This document shows, piece by piece, positions 26,667-36,240 of a stretch of 64,000 nt of DNA. Location of the stretch: NCBI GenBank assembly GCA_016703665.1, contig JADJBS010000007.1:1-64000 (forward strand), given 5' to 3'. Below the pieces are notes generated by a model. It saw nothing but the letters and a program-made list of their open reading frames with translations, made no database searches and had not been told where the DNA came from. This stretch comes from Candidatus Defluviibacillus avedoerensis (lineage in GTDB: Bacteria; Pseudomonadota; Gammaproteobacteria; Burkholderiales; Burkholderiaceae_C). Within the stretch, counting starts at the first letter, position 1. Every line of letters starts with the position of its first letter. The position numbers and the translations under genes are program-made.

Positions 26667-28243
26667 TCAAACAGCAACCCACAGCTGGGGTAATCCGGGC
26701 AAACCACGCAAGATGCGTGCAAGCTTGCCGCTGGTGACCAAATCTGTGGCGTGGGCAATGTCGGGCGCGATGTACCGGTCCAGATGCATGGCGGGGCATT
26801 CCTTGCGTAACAGCGCATGCACCTGCTCTAGCACCGGGGACGACTGCAATGGTCGCAAAAACTCAATCGCCTGGGCCGACGCCAGCAGCTCAATGCCCAG
26901 AATGTGGGCGGTATTGCGGATCATGCCCTGCAGACGCCGCGCGGCAAACGTGGCCATGGAGACGTGGTCCTCTTGATTGGCGCTGGTCGGCAAGCTGTCC
27001 ACACTGGCGGGGTGCGCCATGGATTTGTTCTCAGACGCCAGTGCGGCTGCCGTCACATGGGCGATCATGAAACCGCTGTTCAGACCAGCATCTGCCGTCA
27101 GGAACGGGGCAAGCGCGACACACTGCTGTCGATCAGCATGGCAATTCGGCGCTCGGCAATGGCACCTACTTCGGCAATGGCCAGGGCAACGCCATCCGCG
27201 GCCAAGGCCACCGGCTCGGCATGGAAGTTACCTCCACTGAGCATGGCCGCCTCATGGCCATCGGACGCAGGGAACACCAACGGGTTGTCTGTGACCGCAT
27301 TGGCCTCGCGCAGCAGCACCAGCATGGCATGGCGCAACTGGTCCAGGCAGGCACCCACCACTTGCGGCTGGCAGCGCAGGCAATACGGGTCTTGCACTCG
27401 GTCGTCACCGACCTGGTGCGACGCCCGAATCTGGCTGCCCGAGAGCAGTGCACGGTAGTACTGGGCCACGTCAATCTGGCCGGGCTGGCCTCGCAGCGCA
27501 TGAATGCGTGGGTCAAAGGGGCCGTCACTGCCACGGGCAGCGTCCACGGTAAGCGCGCCTATCGCCAGTGCAGATTCCAGCACCGGCTCAAACGCCAACA
27601 CCGCATGCAACGCTAGGGATGCCGAGGTTTGCGTGCCGTTGATCAGGGCCAAACCTTCTTTGGCTGCCAAACGCAGCGGGGCAATGCCAGCGGCTTGCAG
27701 CACAGAGGCTGCGGGGCGGCGCTGGCCCGTGCCATCTACATTCACCCAAAATTCGCCCTCGCCTATCAGGGCAAGTGTCATGTGCGCCAAGGGGGCCAAG
27801 TCGCCGGACGCTCCCACCGAGCCTTGGCTGGGCACAAAGGGTACCAAGCCTGCATTGAACACGGCCAACAAGGTATCCACCACCACATTGCGCACGCCAG
27901 AAAAGCCCCTTGCAAGCGATGCTGCCTTGGTTGCCAGCATCAGCCGCACCACTTCGGGCGCCAGGGGTTCACCCACGCCCACACTGTGGGATCGGATCAG
28001 GTTGAGTTGCAAGGTGTCCAGAGCAGGCGCGTCAATTCGTGTGGAAGCCAGCTTGCCAAAACCGGTATTGACGCCGTACACAGGCGCATCGCCCGCCGCT
28101 GCCGCCTGCACCATGGCGGCACTGGCTTGCATGGCGGCGTAAGCAGATGGCGGCAAAGTCAGGTGCACGCCACCGGCATGGATGGCACGCAGGTCGTCCA
28201 GCGTCATGGAGCCGGGGTGCAAAGTGAGTTGTTTCGCTGTCAT
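26667..28243 (-). CDS. hutH: Histidine ammonia-lyase (one frameshift)
   Basis: Converts L-histidine to trans-urocanate and ammonia, step 1 of histidine utilisation. The MIO-forming Ala-Ser-Gly is in SQGSVGASGDLAPLAHMTLA, and the C-terminal segment LPTSANQEDHVSMATFAARR is diagnostic. The frame breaks at about 27103: restoring one T turns SRLPRS into SRLPRFLTADAGLNSGFMIA, exactly as expected, so I treat it as a sequence error. Restored length is about 525 residues, normal for HutH. The ATG at 28243 lies 14 bp after the hutU stop; operon with hutU and the ABC transporter. Confidence 0.9.
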
Positions 28244-28257
28244 TCTGGCGCCGTGCC

Positions 28258-29983
28258 TCAAGCGATCATGGGCAAATTGAGCTTCTGCTTTTTGGCAGTG
28301 GCAATGGCTACCTCGTAGCCTGCGTCCGCATGGCGCATCACACCAGAGCCGCTGTCGTTGACCAGCACACGGGCCAGTCGCTCGGCGGCGGCATCCGTAC
28401 CATCAGCCACGATGACCATGCCCGAGTGCTGCGAATAGCCCATGCCCACGCCGCCGCCGTGGTGCAGGCTGACCCAGGTGGCGCCGCCTGCGGTGTTCAG
28501 CAAGGCATTGAGCAGCGGCCAGTCCGACACGGCATCGGTGCCATCCATCATGGATTCGGTCTCGCGGTTGGGGCTGGCGACCGATCCTGTGTCCAGGTGG
28601 TCGCGGCCAATCACGATGGGGGCTTTCAGCTCGCCGCTCTTCACCATCTCATTGAAGGCCAAGCCCGCAATGTGGCGCTCGCCCAGGCCCAGCCAGCAAA
28701 TGCGTGCGGGCAGGCCCTGGAAGGCAATGCGCTCACGCGCCATGTCCAGCCAGCGGTGGGTGTGCTTGTTATTGGGGAACAGTTCTTTGATCTTGGCGTC
28801 GGTCTTATAGATGTCTTCTGGATCGCCGGACAGGGCCACCCAGCGGAAAGGCCCCTTGCCCTCGCAAAACATGGGGCGGATGTAGGCGGGCACAAAACCG
28901 GGGAAGTCAAACGCGTTCTTCACACCGTGGTCAAACGCCACTTGGCGGATGTTGTTGCCATAGTCCACTGTGGGGATGCCCATGGCCTGGAAGTCCAGCA
29001 TGGCTTGCACATGCACAGCGCAAGACTGGGCGGCGTCTGCGGTCAGCTTGGCGTGCTGACCAGCGTCTTGCTGGGCTGCCTTCCACTGCGCCACCGTCCA
29101 GCCGCTAGGCAGGTAACCGTTGATCAGGTCGTGGCTGGAGGTTTGGTCGGTCACCAGGTCTGGTTTGATGCCACCGGCTTTGGCGCGCTTGACCAGTTCG
29201 GGCAACACATCGGCCGCATTGCCCAGCAGGCCAATGGACACCGCCTCTTTGGCGGCGGTATGCTGTTTGATCAAGAAAAGAGCCTCGTCAATGTCCTTGG
29301 CCTGTTTGTCCAGGTACCGGGTGCGCAGGCGAAAGTCGATGCTGCTTTGCTGGCATTCGATGTTGAGCGACACAGCGCCTGCCAGCGTGGCTGCCAGGGC
29401 TGCGCGCCGCCCATGCCACCCAGGCCCGCCGTCAAAATCCACCTGCCCGACCAGTCGTTGTCCGCCGATGCGCCGGGCCCCCCGGGGGGATTCCGGCCTC
29501 GACAAAGGTTTCGAAGGTGCCCTGCACGATGCCCTGGCTGCCAATGTAGATCCAGCTGCCCGCCGTCATTTGGCCGTACATGAACAGGCCCTTGCGGTCC
29601 AGCTCATTAAAGTGTTCCCAGTTGGCCCACTTGGGCACCAGGTTGGAGTTGGCGATCAACACACGCGGCGCGTTGGCGTGGGTCTTGAACACGCCAACCG
29701 GTTTGCCGGACTGAATCAACAGGGATTCGTCTTCGTTCAAGTCTTTGAGCGACGCCAGGATTTGGTCATAGCAAGCCCAGTCGCGGGCGGCACGGCCAAT
29801 GCCGCCGTAGACGACCAGGTTCTTCGGGTCCTCGGCCACCTCGGCGTCCAGGTTGTTCTGGATCATGCGGTAAGCGGCTTCGATCAGCCAGTTTTTGCAG
29901 GTGATGTGGCTGCCGCGCGGTGCACGAATCACACGGGCAGGATCAAAACGGGATACGGGCAGTGACGGTGGGTTCTGAGTCAT
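28258..29983 (-). CDS. hutU: Urocanate hydratase (two or more frameshifts)
   Basis: Adds water to urocanate to give imidazolonepropionate using tightly bound NAD+. The N-terminus SRFDPARVIRAPRGSHITCK and the segments YVVDFDGGxG-type WILTAGLGGMGGAQ, LAATLAGAVSLNIECQQSS and GLPARICWLGLGERH (the conserved Cys) are clear. One break at about 29397 is a lost base in a G run. The other, at about 29467-29491, is a C6G6-rich stretch replacing the usual EAGRxHY-type segment, and it cannot be fixed by one base. Intended length is about 570 residues. The ATG at 29983 faces hutC across the operator. Confidence 0.87.
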
Positions 29984-30029
29984 GAAGGCTCCAGCGGCGA
30001 ATATCGGCAATTAACTAGGGGTCAACTCT

Positions 30030-30045
30030 ACTTGTCTAGACAAGT
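30030..30045. promoter_or_regulatory. HutC-type operator palindrome
   Basis: ACTTGTCTAGACAAGT is a perfect 16-bp palindrome in the 83-bp gap between divergent hutU and hutC. Its CTTGT-N-ACAAG form matches HutC binding sites of proteobacteria (CTTGTATGTACAAG type). HutC bound here would repress both arms and be released by urocanate, as known for the family. Confidence 0.75.
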
Positions 30046-30066
30046 AAATGCAAGTAGCATATTCCT

Positions 30067-30837
30067 ATGGTTTCTACCAATGCAAGCCACTTGCCAATCC
30101 ACGGTGCCTTGGCTCCTTTTGCCAAAGTTAAACAGTTTCTGAAAGCAGAACTGGTGGGAGGGCGCTGGCCACCCGGTGCGCTGATGCCTTCCGAGGCAGA
30201 ACTGGTTGGCCAATTCAAAGTCAGCCGCATGACCGTGAACCGCGCTTTGCGCGAGCTCCAGGGCGAAGGCTTGGTCGAGCGTGTGCAGGGCGTGGGCACC
30301 TTTGCAGCGCAGCCCCACAAGGTAGCCGCCACCCTGACGATTCGGGACTTGCACCAAGAGATCGAAGCGCGGGGCCATACCCACCACAGCGTGGTGCACC
30401 TGGCAACAACCGAAGCAGCCACCGCAGACCTGGCCTTGCAACTGGGCATGCCTGAAGGCGATCCCGTTTTCCACACCTTGATCGTTCACTTTGAAAACGG
30501 CTTGCCACTCCAGTGCGAGGACCGCTACGTTAACCCAGACTGCGCGCCAGACTACATCAAGCAGGACTTCACCCACGTCACACCTACCCGTTACCTGCTG
30601 CAAGTGTCCCCCTACGTGGACGCCCAGTACAGCATTGAAGCAGCCAGTGCTTCAGCCACCGAGGCCAAGTTGCTGGGCATGGATGCTGGCGCGCCCTGCC
30701 TGGTCGTGGTTCGTCGGACGACACGCCTGCGGTCGCAACTGGGTGACTCAGGAGGGCCGCACCTGACTGAAGGCATCACCATTGCGCGCCTGGTTCATCC
30801 CGGCAACCGCTACAGCCTGCAAGGACAATTTCAATGA
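30067..30837 (+). CDS. hutC: Histidine utilisation repressor (GntR/HutC family)
   Basis: A 256-residue regulator. The N-terminal winged helix is LMPSEAELVGQFKVSRMTVN with RALRELQGEGLVERVQGVGT, then a UTRA effector domain (HHSVVHLATTEA, CEDRYVNPDCAPDY, RYLLQVSPYVDAQYSIEA). Family members bind urocanate or formimidoylglutamate and repress hut genes. It is the first gene of the right-hand hut arm, 21 bp after a perfect palindrome. Its stop overlaps hutD by ATGA. The start at 30067 is the first ATG in frame and gives the usual length. Confidence 0.9.
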   Translation: MVSTNASHLPIHGALAPFAKVKQFLKAELVGGRWPPGALMPSEAELVGQFKVSRMTVNRALRELQGEGLVERVQGVGTFAAQPHKVAATLTIRDLHQEIEARGHTHHSVVHLATTEAATADLALQLGMPEGDPVFHTLIVHFENGLPLQCEDRYVNPDCAPDYIKQDFTHVTPTRYLLQVSPYVDAQYSIEAASASATEAKLLGMDAGAPCLVVVRRTTRLRSQLGDSGGPHLTEGITIARLVHPGNRYSLQGQFQ

Positions 30838-31424
30838 CGCTGCACACCATTCAAACCGACGCCGCTCGCACCTACCCTTGGCGTAACGGCGGTGGCGTCA
30901 CGCGCGAACTGCTGACATGGCCACCGCTTTCGGGGGACGATTGGGCGGTACGCGTCAGCGTGGCGACGATTGACAAAGACGGGCCATTTTCAGCCTTTCC
31001 CGGCATCCAGCGCTGGTTTGCCGTGCTGGACGGCGCGGGCGTGCAGCTCACGTTCGGCCCCGCCAGCCAGACACTGGCACCAGGAGACACCCCTCTGGCG
31101 TTTCAAGGCAATGACGCACCCGGGTGCACCTTGATCGACGGCAGCACAAGAGACCTGAACTTGATGAGCAGGGGCGGCAAGTCCACTATGCAATTGATAG
31201 CTAACAACGACGCCTTTTCTGCCGGATCTGGCCTTTCAGCACTTTATTGCGTGGTACCCGGCATCTGGTCCGACAACACAGGCCGATCCAAGGTACTGAA
31301 AGCACACACTCTGCTCTGGGACGATTCCACCCCTCCCGGGCGCCACTGGTTTTTTGCCTCCGCGGACGAGTCTGCCGCGCTACAAGGCTTTTGGTTGCAC
31401 TTCAAACCGACACGACAAGCATGA
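30834..31424 (+). CDS. hutD: HutD family protein
   Basis: A 196-residue cupin-fold HutD protein. The signature PWRNGGGVTRELLTWP lies near the N-terminus, followed by RVSVATIDKDGPFSAFPGIQ. HutD is conserved in hut operons; the pseudomonad protein has been proposed to limit hut expression, perhaps by binding formylglutamate or urocanate, but its exact role is not settled. It overlaps both neighbours by ATGA, so hutC, hutD and hutI are translationally coupled. Confidence 0.88.
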   Translation: MTLHTIQTDAARTYPWRNGGGVTRELLTWPPLSGDDWAVRVSVATIDKDGPFSAFPGIQRWFAVLDGAGVQLTFGPASQTLAPGDTPLAFQGNDAPGCTLIDGSTRDLNLMSRGGKSTMQLIANNDAFSAGSGLSALYCVVPGIWSDNTGRSKVLKAHTLLWDDSTPPGRHWFFASADESAALQGFWLHFKPTRQA

Positions 31425-32710
31425 ACACGCATCCGTCCCATCACACGCGCACGCTTTGGCGCCATGCCAAGCTCAGCACCTTGGCAGATACCTGTGGCTG
31501 GGGCCTGGTGCCCGACGGTGCCGTCGTCACCGAAGGCAACCGCATCCTTTGGGCAGGACCAGAAGCTGCCATGGATCTCGACTTGACTCACGGCGTGACC
31601 GCTGAGCATGACCTGGGCGGCGCGCTGGTCACACCGGGCCTGATCGACTGCCACACCCATTTGGTTTACGGTGGTCACCGTGCGCATGAATTTGAGCAGC
31701 GCCTGAACGGCGCCAGCTACGAAGAAATCGCCCGTGCGGGCGGGGGCATCCGCTCTACCGTCACTGCCACCCGTGCCGCAGACGGCGTGGCGCTGCTGCG
31801 AATGGCCTGTGAACGCGCCCAGTGTTTGATGGCTGAGGGTGTCACCACGCTGGAGATCAAGTCCGGCTATGGCCTGAGCGCCGAACACGAGGCACGCTGC
31901 CTGCGCGCCGCGCGACAGCTGGGGGCCAACCTGCCGGTAACTGTGCGTACCACGGCCCTGTGCGCCCATGCCCTGCCCCCGGAATTTGCAGATCGCCCCG
32001 ACGACTACATCAGCGCGGTGTGCGAATGGCTGCCCGCCCTGCACGCCGAAGGCCTGGTGGATGCGGTGGACGCTTTTTGCGAAAACATTGGCTTTACCCC
32101 AGCGCAAACCCGCCGGATGTTTGAGGCAGCCTCAGCGCTGGGCCTGCCCCTCAAGCTGCATGCAGAGCAACTGTCTGACCAGGGCGGCGCGGCACTGGCG
32201 GCTGAGTTTGGTGCTTTGTCTTGCGACCACCTGGAATACTTGAGCGCATCGGGCGTTGCGGCCATGGCGAAAAGCGGCACCGTGGCCGTACTGTTGCCCG
32301 GTGCGTATTACTTTTTGCGCGAGACCAAGCTCCCACCCGTACAAGCGTTGCGCGATGCGGGTGTGCCAATTGCCATCGCGAGCGATCACAACCCTGGCAC
32401 ATCGCCCGCGCTTTCTCTTCTGTTGATGCTCAACATGGCCTGCACCCTGTTTCGCCTGACACCCGAAGAAGCCCTGCGCGGCGTAACCGTGAACGCCGCC
32501 CGTGCGCTGGGCCTGTCTGCCAGCCATGGGCGCCTGGCGCCCGGCATGCAGGCCGACTTTGCTGTGTGGGACCTGGATCATCCCAACGAATTGGCCTACT
32601 GGTTTGGCCACAACCCCTGCCAGCGTGTGGTGCACGCTGGTGTACACCGAGCCCCCACGCTTGTCGCGTCGCGTACTGCGCTGTCCCCCGAGGGGGCGCG
32701 TTTCGCCTAG
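31421..32710 (+). CDS. hutI: Imidazolonepropionase
   Basis: Hydrolyses imidazolone-5-propionate to N-formimidoyl-L-glutamate (step 3). It is an amidohydrolase-fold enzyme of 429 residues with the metal motif TPGLIDCHTHLVYGG, substrate segment EIKSGYGLSAEHEARCLR, KLHAEQLSD and ASDHNPGTSP (the catalytic Asp). ATG 31421 overlaps the hutD stop. The last roughly 20 codons (APTLVASRTALSPEGARFA) are encoded by repeat copy B, giving the protein a non-native C-terminal tail and a stop supplied by the repeat. Confidence 0.93.
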   Translation: MNTHPSHHTRTLWRHAKLSTLADTCGWGLVPDGAVVTEGNRILWAGPEAAMDLDLTHGVTAEHDLGGALVTPGLIDCHTHLVYGGHRAHEFEQRLNGASYEEIARAGGGIRSTVTATRAADGVALLRMACERAQCLMAEGVTTLEIKSGYGLSAEHEARCLRAARQLGANLPVTVRTTALCAHALPPEFADRPDDYISAVCEWLPALHAEGLVDAVDAFCENIGFTPAQTRRMFEAASALGLPLKLHAEQLSDQGGAALAAEFGALSCDHLEYLSASGVAAMAKSGTVAVLLPGAYYFLRETKLPPVQALRDAGVPIAIASDHNPGTSPALSLLLMLNMACTLFRLTPEEALRGVTVNAARALGLSASHGRLAPGMQADFAVWDLDHPNELAYWFGHNPCQRVVHAGVHRAPTLVASRTALSPEGARFA

Positions 32711-32726
32711 GGGCGGCCCGTCGGCG
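32651..32726 (+). repeat. Gene-end repeat element, copy B (overlaps hutI 3' end)
   Basis: GCCCCCACGCTTGTCG begins inside hutI, followed by ACTGCGCTGTCCCCCGAGGG and CTAGGGGCGGCCCGTCGG. It has the same block order as copy A on its own strand. The hutI stop codon (TAG) lies within the block CTAGGGGCGGCCCG. The central CCCCC-GA-GGGGG can form a hairpin at the mRNA end. Confidence 0.7.
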
Positions 32727-32753
32727 AAACCAACTCAACTCTGTCGCACTGTC

Positions 32754-33554
32754 ATGACTTCCAACATCTACACGCTCACCCCTGGCAGCACACCCTTGCT
32801 GGTCAGCATGCCCCACGTCGGCTCATTCATTCCCGACAGCATCCGCGCCCAATTGGTAGACCGTGCCTTGGTGGCTGAGGACACCGATTGGCACATGGAC
32901 AAGCTATACGCCTTTGCCGCCGATCTGGGTGCATCCATGCTGGTGCCGCGCCATAGCCGCTATGTGGTGGACCTGAACCGCCCGCCCGAGAACACGCCCA
33001 TGTACCCAGGCGTGAACAACACCGAGCTTTGCCCGACCCGGTTTTTCACGGGTGAGCCGCTTTACCGTGAGGGCCTGGTGCCTAGCGAGTCAGAAATTGC
33101 CGAGCGTGTTGCCACCTATTGGCAGCCGTATCACCTGGCCTTGCAGCATGAGTTGGCGCGCCTCAAGTCTATCCACGGCTACGCCCTGCTGTTTGATGCG
33201 CACAGCATCAAGTCAGAGTTGCCGTGGCTGTTTGACGGCAAGTTGACCGACCTGAATCTGGGCACCGTAGGTGGAAATGCCTGCGCCCCCGATCTGCGGG
33301 GTAGCCTGGTCAACATCCTGGGTGCACAAAGCAACTACACCGTGGCTGTGGATGGCCGCTTCAAGGGCGGCTACATCACGCGCCAATACGGCCAGCCCAG
33401 CCAAGGCGTCCATGCGGTCCAGTTGGAGATGTGCTGGTGCACCTACATGCGCGAGCAAGCGCCCTACGCCTGGGCACCCGAGATTGCCGGGCAAGTGCAA
33501 CCGCTGCTGCGCCAGTTGCTGCAAGCCATGTTGAACTGGCAGCCTTCGGTATGA
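32754..33554 (+). CDS. hutG: N-formylglutamate deformylase
   Basis: Hydrolyses N-formyl-L-glutamate to glutamate and formate, the last step of the five-step pathway. A 266-residue protein of the FGase/HutG family, with LLVSMPHVGSFIPD, VAEDTDWHMDKLYAF, RYVVDLNRPPEN and LLFDAHSIKSELPWLFDG. These contain the zinc-binding His and Glu/Asp residues expected of the M14-like N-formylglutamate amidohydrolase fold. Repeat copy B separates it from hutI. Its stop overlaps hutF by ATGA. Confidence 0.92.
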   Translation: MTSNIYTLTPGSTPLLVSMPHVGSFIPDSIRAQLVDRALVAEDTDWHMDKLYAFAADLGASMLVPRHSRYVVDLNRPPENTPMYPGVNNTELCPTRFFTGEPLYREGLVPSESEIAERVATYWQPYHLALQHELARLKSIHGYALLFDAHSIKSELPWLFDGKLTDLNLGTVGGNACAPDLRGSLVNILGAQSNYTVAVDGRFKGGYITRQYGQPSQGVHAVQLEMCWCTYMREQAPYAWAPEIAGQVQPLLRQLLQAMLNWQPSV

Positions 33555-34849
33555 AGCACACAGGCAAAGTGCTTTGGGCGCCCAAGGCCTGGATCAACGG
33601 TGCGTGGCAATCCCGTGTTTCGTTAGAGCTTGATGACAAAGGCCTCTGGGCTGCCATCACGGCAGACACGGCGGCCCCTCCTGCCCACGCGCAAGTGCTG
33701 TCTGGCCCGGTGCTGCCCGGCATCGTCAACGCCCACAGCCATGCTTTTCAGCGCGCCTTTGCAGGACTGGCCGAATGCCGCGAAGGCGACGCCGACGACT
33801 TCTGGTCTTGGCGGCACCAGATGTATGGCGTGGCCTTGCAAATCACGCCCGAGGCCATGTACGCCACAGCCAAACAGCTTTACACCGAGCTGCAACAGGG
33901 TGGCTACACGCATACCTGCGAATTCCATTACCTGCATCACCAAGTCAGCGGCCTGCCCTACCCCAACCCCATAGAAATGAGCCTGGCACTGGTACAGGCA
34001 GCCGTCGATACAGGCATGGGGCTGACCCTGTTGCCCGTGCTTTATGAACGCGCAGGCTTCACCCTGCCCGCCTTGCGGGATGATCAGCGCCGCTTTGCCA
34101 CTGACGTCAACGCGGTGTTGAGCTTGCGCGATGGTGTGCGCGCCCATGTTGCCAACCAGCGCTTGAGCAACATCACGGTCGGGGTCGCAGTGCATTCCCT
34201 GCGGGCAGCCCGTGCAGAGTCCATAGCCGAACTGTGGCGTGCTGTGAAAGATGACCCCGCCCCGATCCACATCCACATTGCCGAGCAAACGGGTGAGGTG
34301 GAAGACTGCGTCGCCGCCACAGGCCAACGCCCCATCGAGTGGCTTTGCAACGGCCTAGGCCAAGGCATCGACATTGACGCCCGCTGGCACTTGGTGCATG
34401 CCACCCACGCCACTCACGCCGAAATTGATGCAGTTGCCAGAACCGGCGCAGGCATGGTGCTGTGCCCCAGCACCGAGGCCAATCTGGGCGATGGCCTGAC
34501 TGATTTGCCTTACTGGCTGCAACGAGGCGTACCCATGTCGATCGGATCTGACAGCCATGTCACACGCGACTGGCGCGAAGAGCTGCGTCTGGCGGAATAT
34601 GGGCAGCGCCTTGTTCACCGCCAGCGCAATGTGCTGGCTGACCCCAATAGGTTCGGTGGATCAACTGCAGCGCGTCTGTTTGAACAAGCGATTCACGCAG
34701 GTGGGCTGGCCGCCGGGTTTGAGCGTTGGGGAATTGAGGTGGGCGCTCGGGCGGATTGGGTGGCGATTGATTCGGCAGAAATCGACCATACGCTGGACCG
34801 TGAGGTGTTTTCCAGCCCTGGTAAGGCATTCAGCCTCACAAAAAACTAG
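33551..34849 (+). CDS. hutF: Formimidoylglutamate deiminase
   Basis: Deiminates N-formimidoyl-L-glutamate to N-formylglutamate and ammonia, feeding HutG. A 432-residue amidohydrolase-fold enzyme with LPGIVNAHSHAFQRAFAGLA (HxH), HIHIAEQTGEVEDC, HLVHATHATHAEIDAV and IGSDSHVTRDWREELR (the Asp). The HutF-HutG pair rules out the one-step HutG formimidoylglutamase route for this operon. It is the last gene of the right arm; its stop overlaps the convergent hydrolase stop by three bases. Confidence 0.92.
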   Translation: MKHTGKVLWAPKAWINGAWQSRVSLELDDKGLWAAITADTAAPPAHAQVLSGPVLPGIVNAHSHAFQRAFAGLAECREGDADDFWSWRHQMYGVALQITPEAMYATAKQLYTELQQGGYTHTCEFHYLHHQVSGLPYPNPIEMSLALVQAAVDTGMGLTLLPVLYERAGFTLPALRDDQRRFATDVNAVLSLRDGVRAHVANQRLSNITVGVAVHSLRAARAESIAELWRAVKDDPAPIHIHIAEQTGEVEDCVAATGQRPIEWLCNGLGQGIDIDARWHLVHATHATHAEIDAVARTGAGMVLCPSTEANLGDGLTDLPYWLQRGVPMSIGSDSHVTRDWREELRLAEYGQRLVHRQRNVLADPNRFGGSTAARLFEQAIHAGGLAAGFERWGIEVGARADWVAIDSAEIDHTLDREVFSSPGKAFSLTKN

Positions 34850-36135
34850 GGCTTGGTTGCATGCGTTAAATAGTCGTCTGCTGCAGCTTGCCAAAGCGTT
34901 CGGTAGGTGTGCAGGGAATGCCCGCTTTGCCCCACAGGCGGCTCGAGAACCAGCAACCGCCCCTGCCCCCCGGCAGCTACATAAGCATCAAAATTCTGGC
35001 GACTGTGCTTCAAGGAATAGAACGGGTCTTTGTCCCCATACAACCACAACATGGGTTTGGTAAAAGTAGCTGCACGCTGAAATGTCGCCGTATTGATGCG
35101 ATCTGCATAGAGGCACCGATCACCCACCCATCCGCCCACAAAATTCAGAACACCCAAGAAAGGCGTGGCACGCGTCCCAGCATACACAGTGGAGAGAATG
35201 CCTCCACGCGATACGCCACCTATCAGTAGCCGCTTCATATCCACATCGCTGCGGGTTTGCAAATGCGCTACTACCACGTCCAGGTCAGCCATGGCGCGCT
35301 CCAGTCCAGGCAAGCTCAATTCTGGCTGGCATGCGTAACGAGAGCGGTCTTTCTCAAACCCTTCATCGTAGAGACCGTCCGATTTGCCCCGGCCCCGCCG
35401 CTGCGGGAACATGACTTGCCACCCTTTGTCCAAAAAGTAGCGTGCCAGATCCGGACTCGTCCAGGTGAAGGTAAACCACTCGGGCTTGTCTCCATTGCCT
35501 GTGGAGCCATGGTTGAGGATGACCGTTGGAAATGGCCCCACAACACCGAGTGGCCTGTAAGTCACCATCTCCAGTGTTAGGGGTTGTCCGCCTTCCGTCC
35601 AAGGTGTCGGCACCCGTTCAACCGTTCGGGTGTAGGGCAACTTCTTTTGGGTCAAAACGCCAGCGGACACCAGTTTGTCGTCAGGCTTCCAAAGCGACAA
35701 TTCGACATCGCCGTCCAAACGCATGCGCAGTGCCAACTTGGCGCCGGTGCGCAGGCGAACATGCAACTCATCGCCATCAAACAGCGCTTGTGCGCGCTCA
35801 GTGATTTGGGCTTGACCGGCGGTGGCACCGGCGTACACCACGGTAGCTCCAGATTCAGAGACTTGTTCAACCGCCAACCTAACGTCGCATTGCCAGCCGC
35901 GACACGCCCACCCGGCCCACAGACCGCTCCAGCGCGCTTTGTCTTTTGACAAACCAGCATCTGGCACGGTGATCTTCACATCGGGTAGCAAAACCGCAGT
36001 CACAGTGCTTTCGGACAAGGCGGGAGCCAGGCTTGCCATGTAAGCTGGCCAAGCCGTCTGGGCATGGGATTCGGCGCGGAATGCACTCCACGCGCAAAAA
36101 CCTGCCAACAAGCAAATGATGGGTTTTAAACGCAT
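34846..36135 (-). CDS. Exported alpha/beta hydrolase (prolyl oligopeptidase/dienelactone hydrolase-like)
   Basis: A 429-residue protein with a signal peptide (LKPIICLLAGFCAWSAF to SHAQ). The N-terminal half is a beta-rich domain, followed by an alpha/beta-hydrolase domain with PFPTVILNHGSTGNG (oxyanion), LLIGGVSRGGILSTVYAG (GxSxG nucleophile) and a C-terminal catalytic GQSGHSLHTYRTLW. ATG 36135 has an AAGGAGACC ribosome-binding site. It probably hydrolyses peptides or esters in the periplasm. It is convergent with hutF and divergent from the DenD-like gene; no functional link is visible. Confidence 0.8.
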   Translation of the reverse strand: MRLKPIICLLAGFCAWSAFRAESHAQTAWPAYMASLAPALSESTVTAVLLPDVKITVPDAGLSKDKARWSGLWAGWACRGWQCDVRLAVEQVSESGATVVYAGATAGQAQITERAQALFDGDELHVRLRTGAKLALRMRLDGDVELSLWKPDDKLVSAGVLTQKKLPYTRTVERVPTPWTEGGQPLTLEMVTYRPLGVVGPFPTVILNHGSTGNGDKPEWFTFTWTSPDLARYFLDKGWQVMFPQRRGRGKSDGLYDEGFEKDRSRYACQPELSLPGLERAMADLDVVVAHLQTRSDVDMKRLLIGGVSRGGILSTVYAGTRATPFLGVLNFVGGWVGDRCLYADRINTATFQRAATFTKPMLWLYGDKDPFYSLKHSRQNFDAYVAAGGQGRLLVLEPPVGQSGHSLHTYRTLWQAAADDYLTHATKP

Positions 36136-36240
36136 TGCAGAGGTCTCCTTGGGGTTCAAACACTTTAACGCAGGTGCAGATTTGGCCCGGTACACTTTGC
36201 ATCCTCTGGCCCCCTGAGGGCTTTACCTGACTGGATACCC

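Noticed and set aside
28330..29583. Long open frame (417 codons) on the plus strand opposite hutU
   Set aside because: Antisense shadow of a GC-rich gene; no recognisable motifs and no ribosome-binding site.
34846..34849. Overlap of hutF and hydrolase stops as a regulatory feature
   Set aside because: A three-base overlap of convergent stop codons (CTAG) is common and no hairpin is visible.
36195..36225. GGCCCCCTGAGGGC considered as another copy of the gene-end repeat
   Set aside because: Only the hairpin core is similar; the CCCCCACGC and GGGGCGGCCCG flanks are missing.
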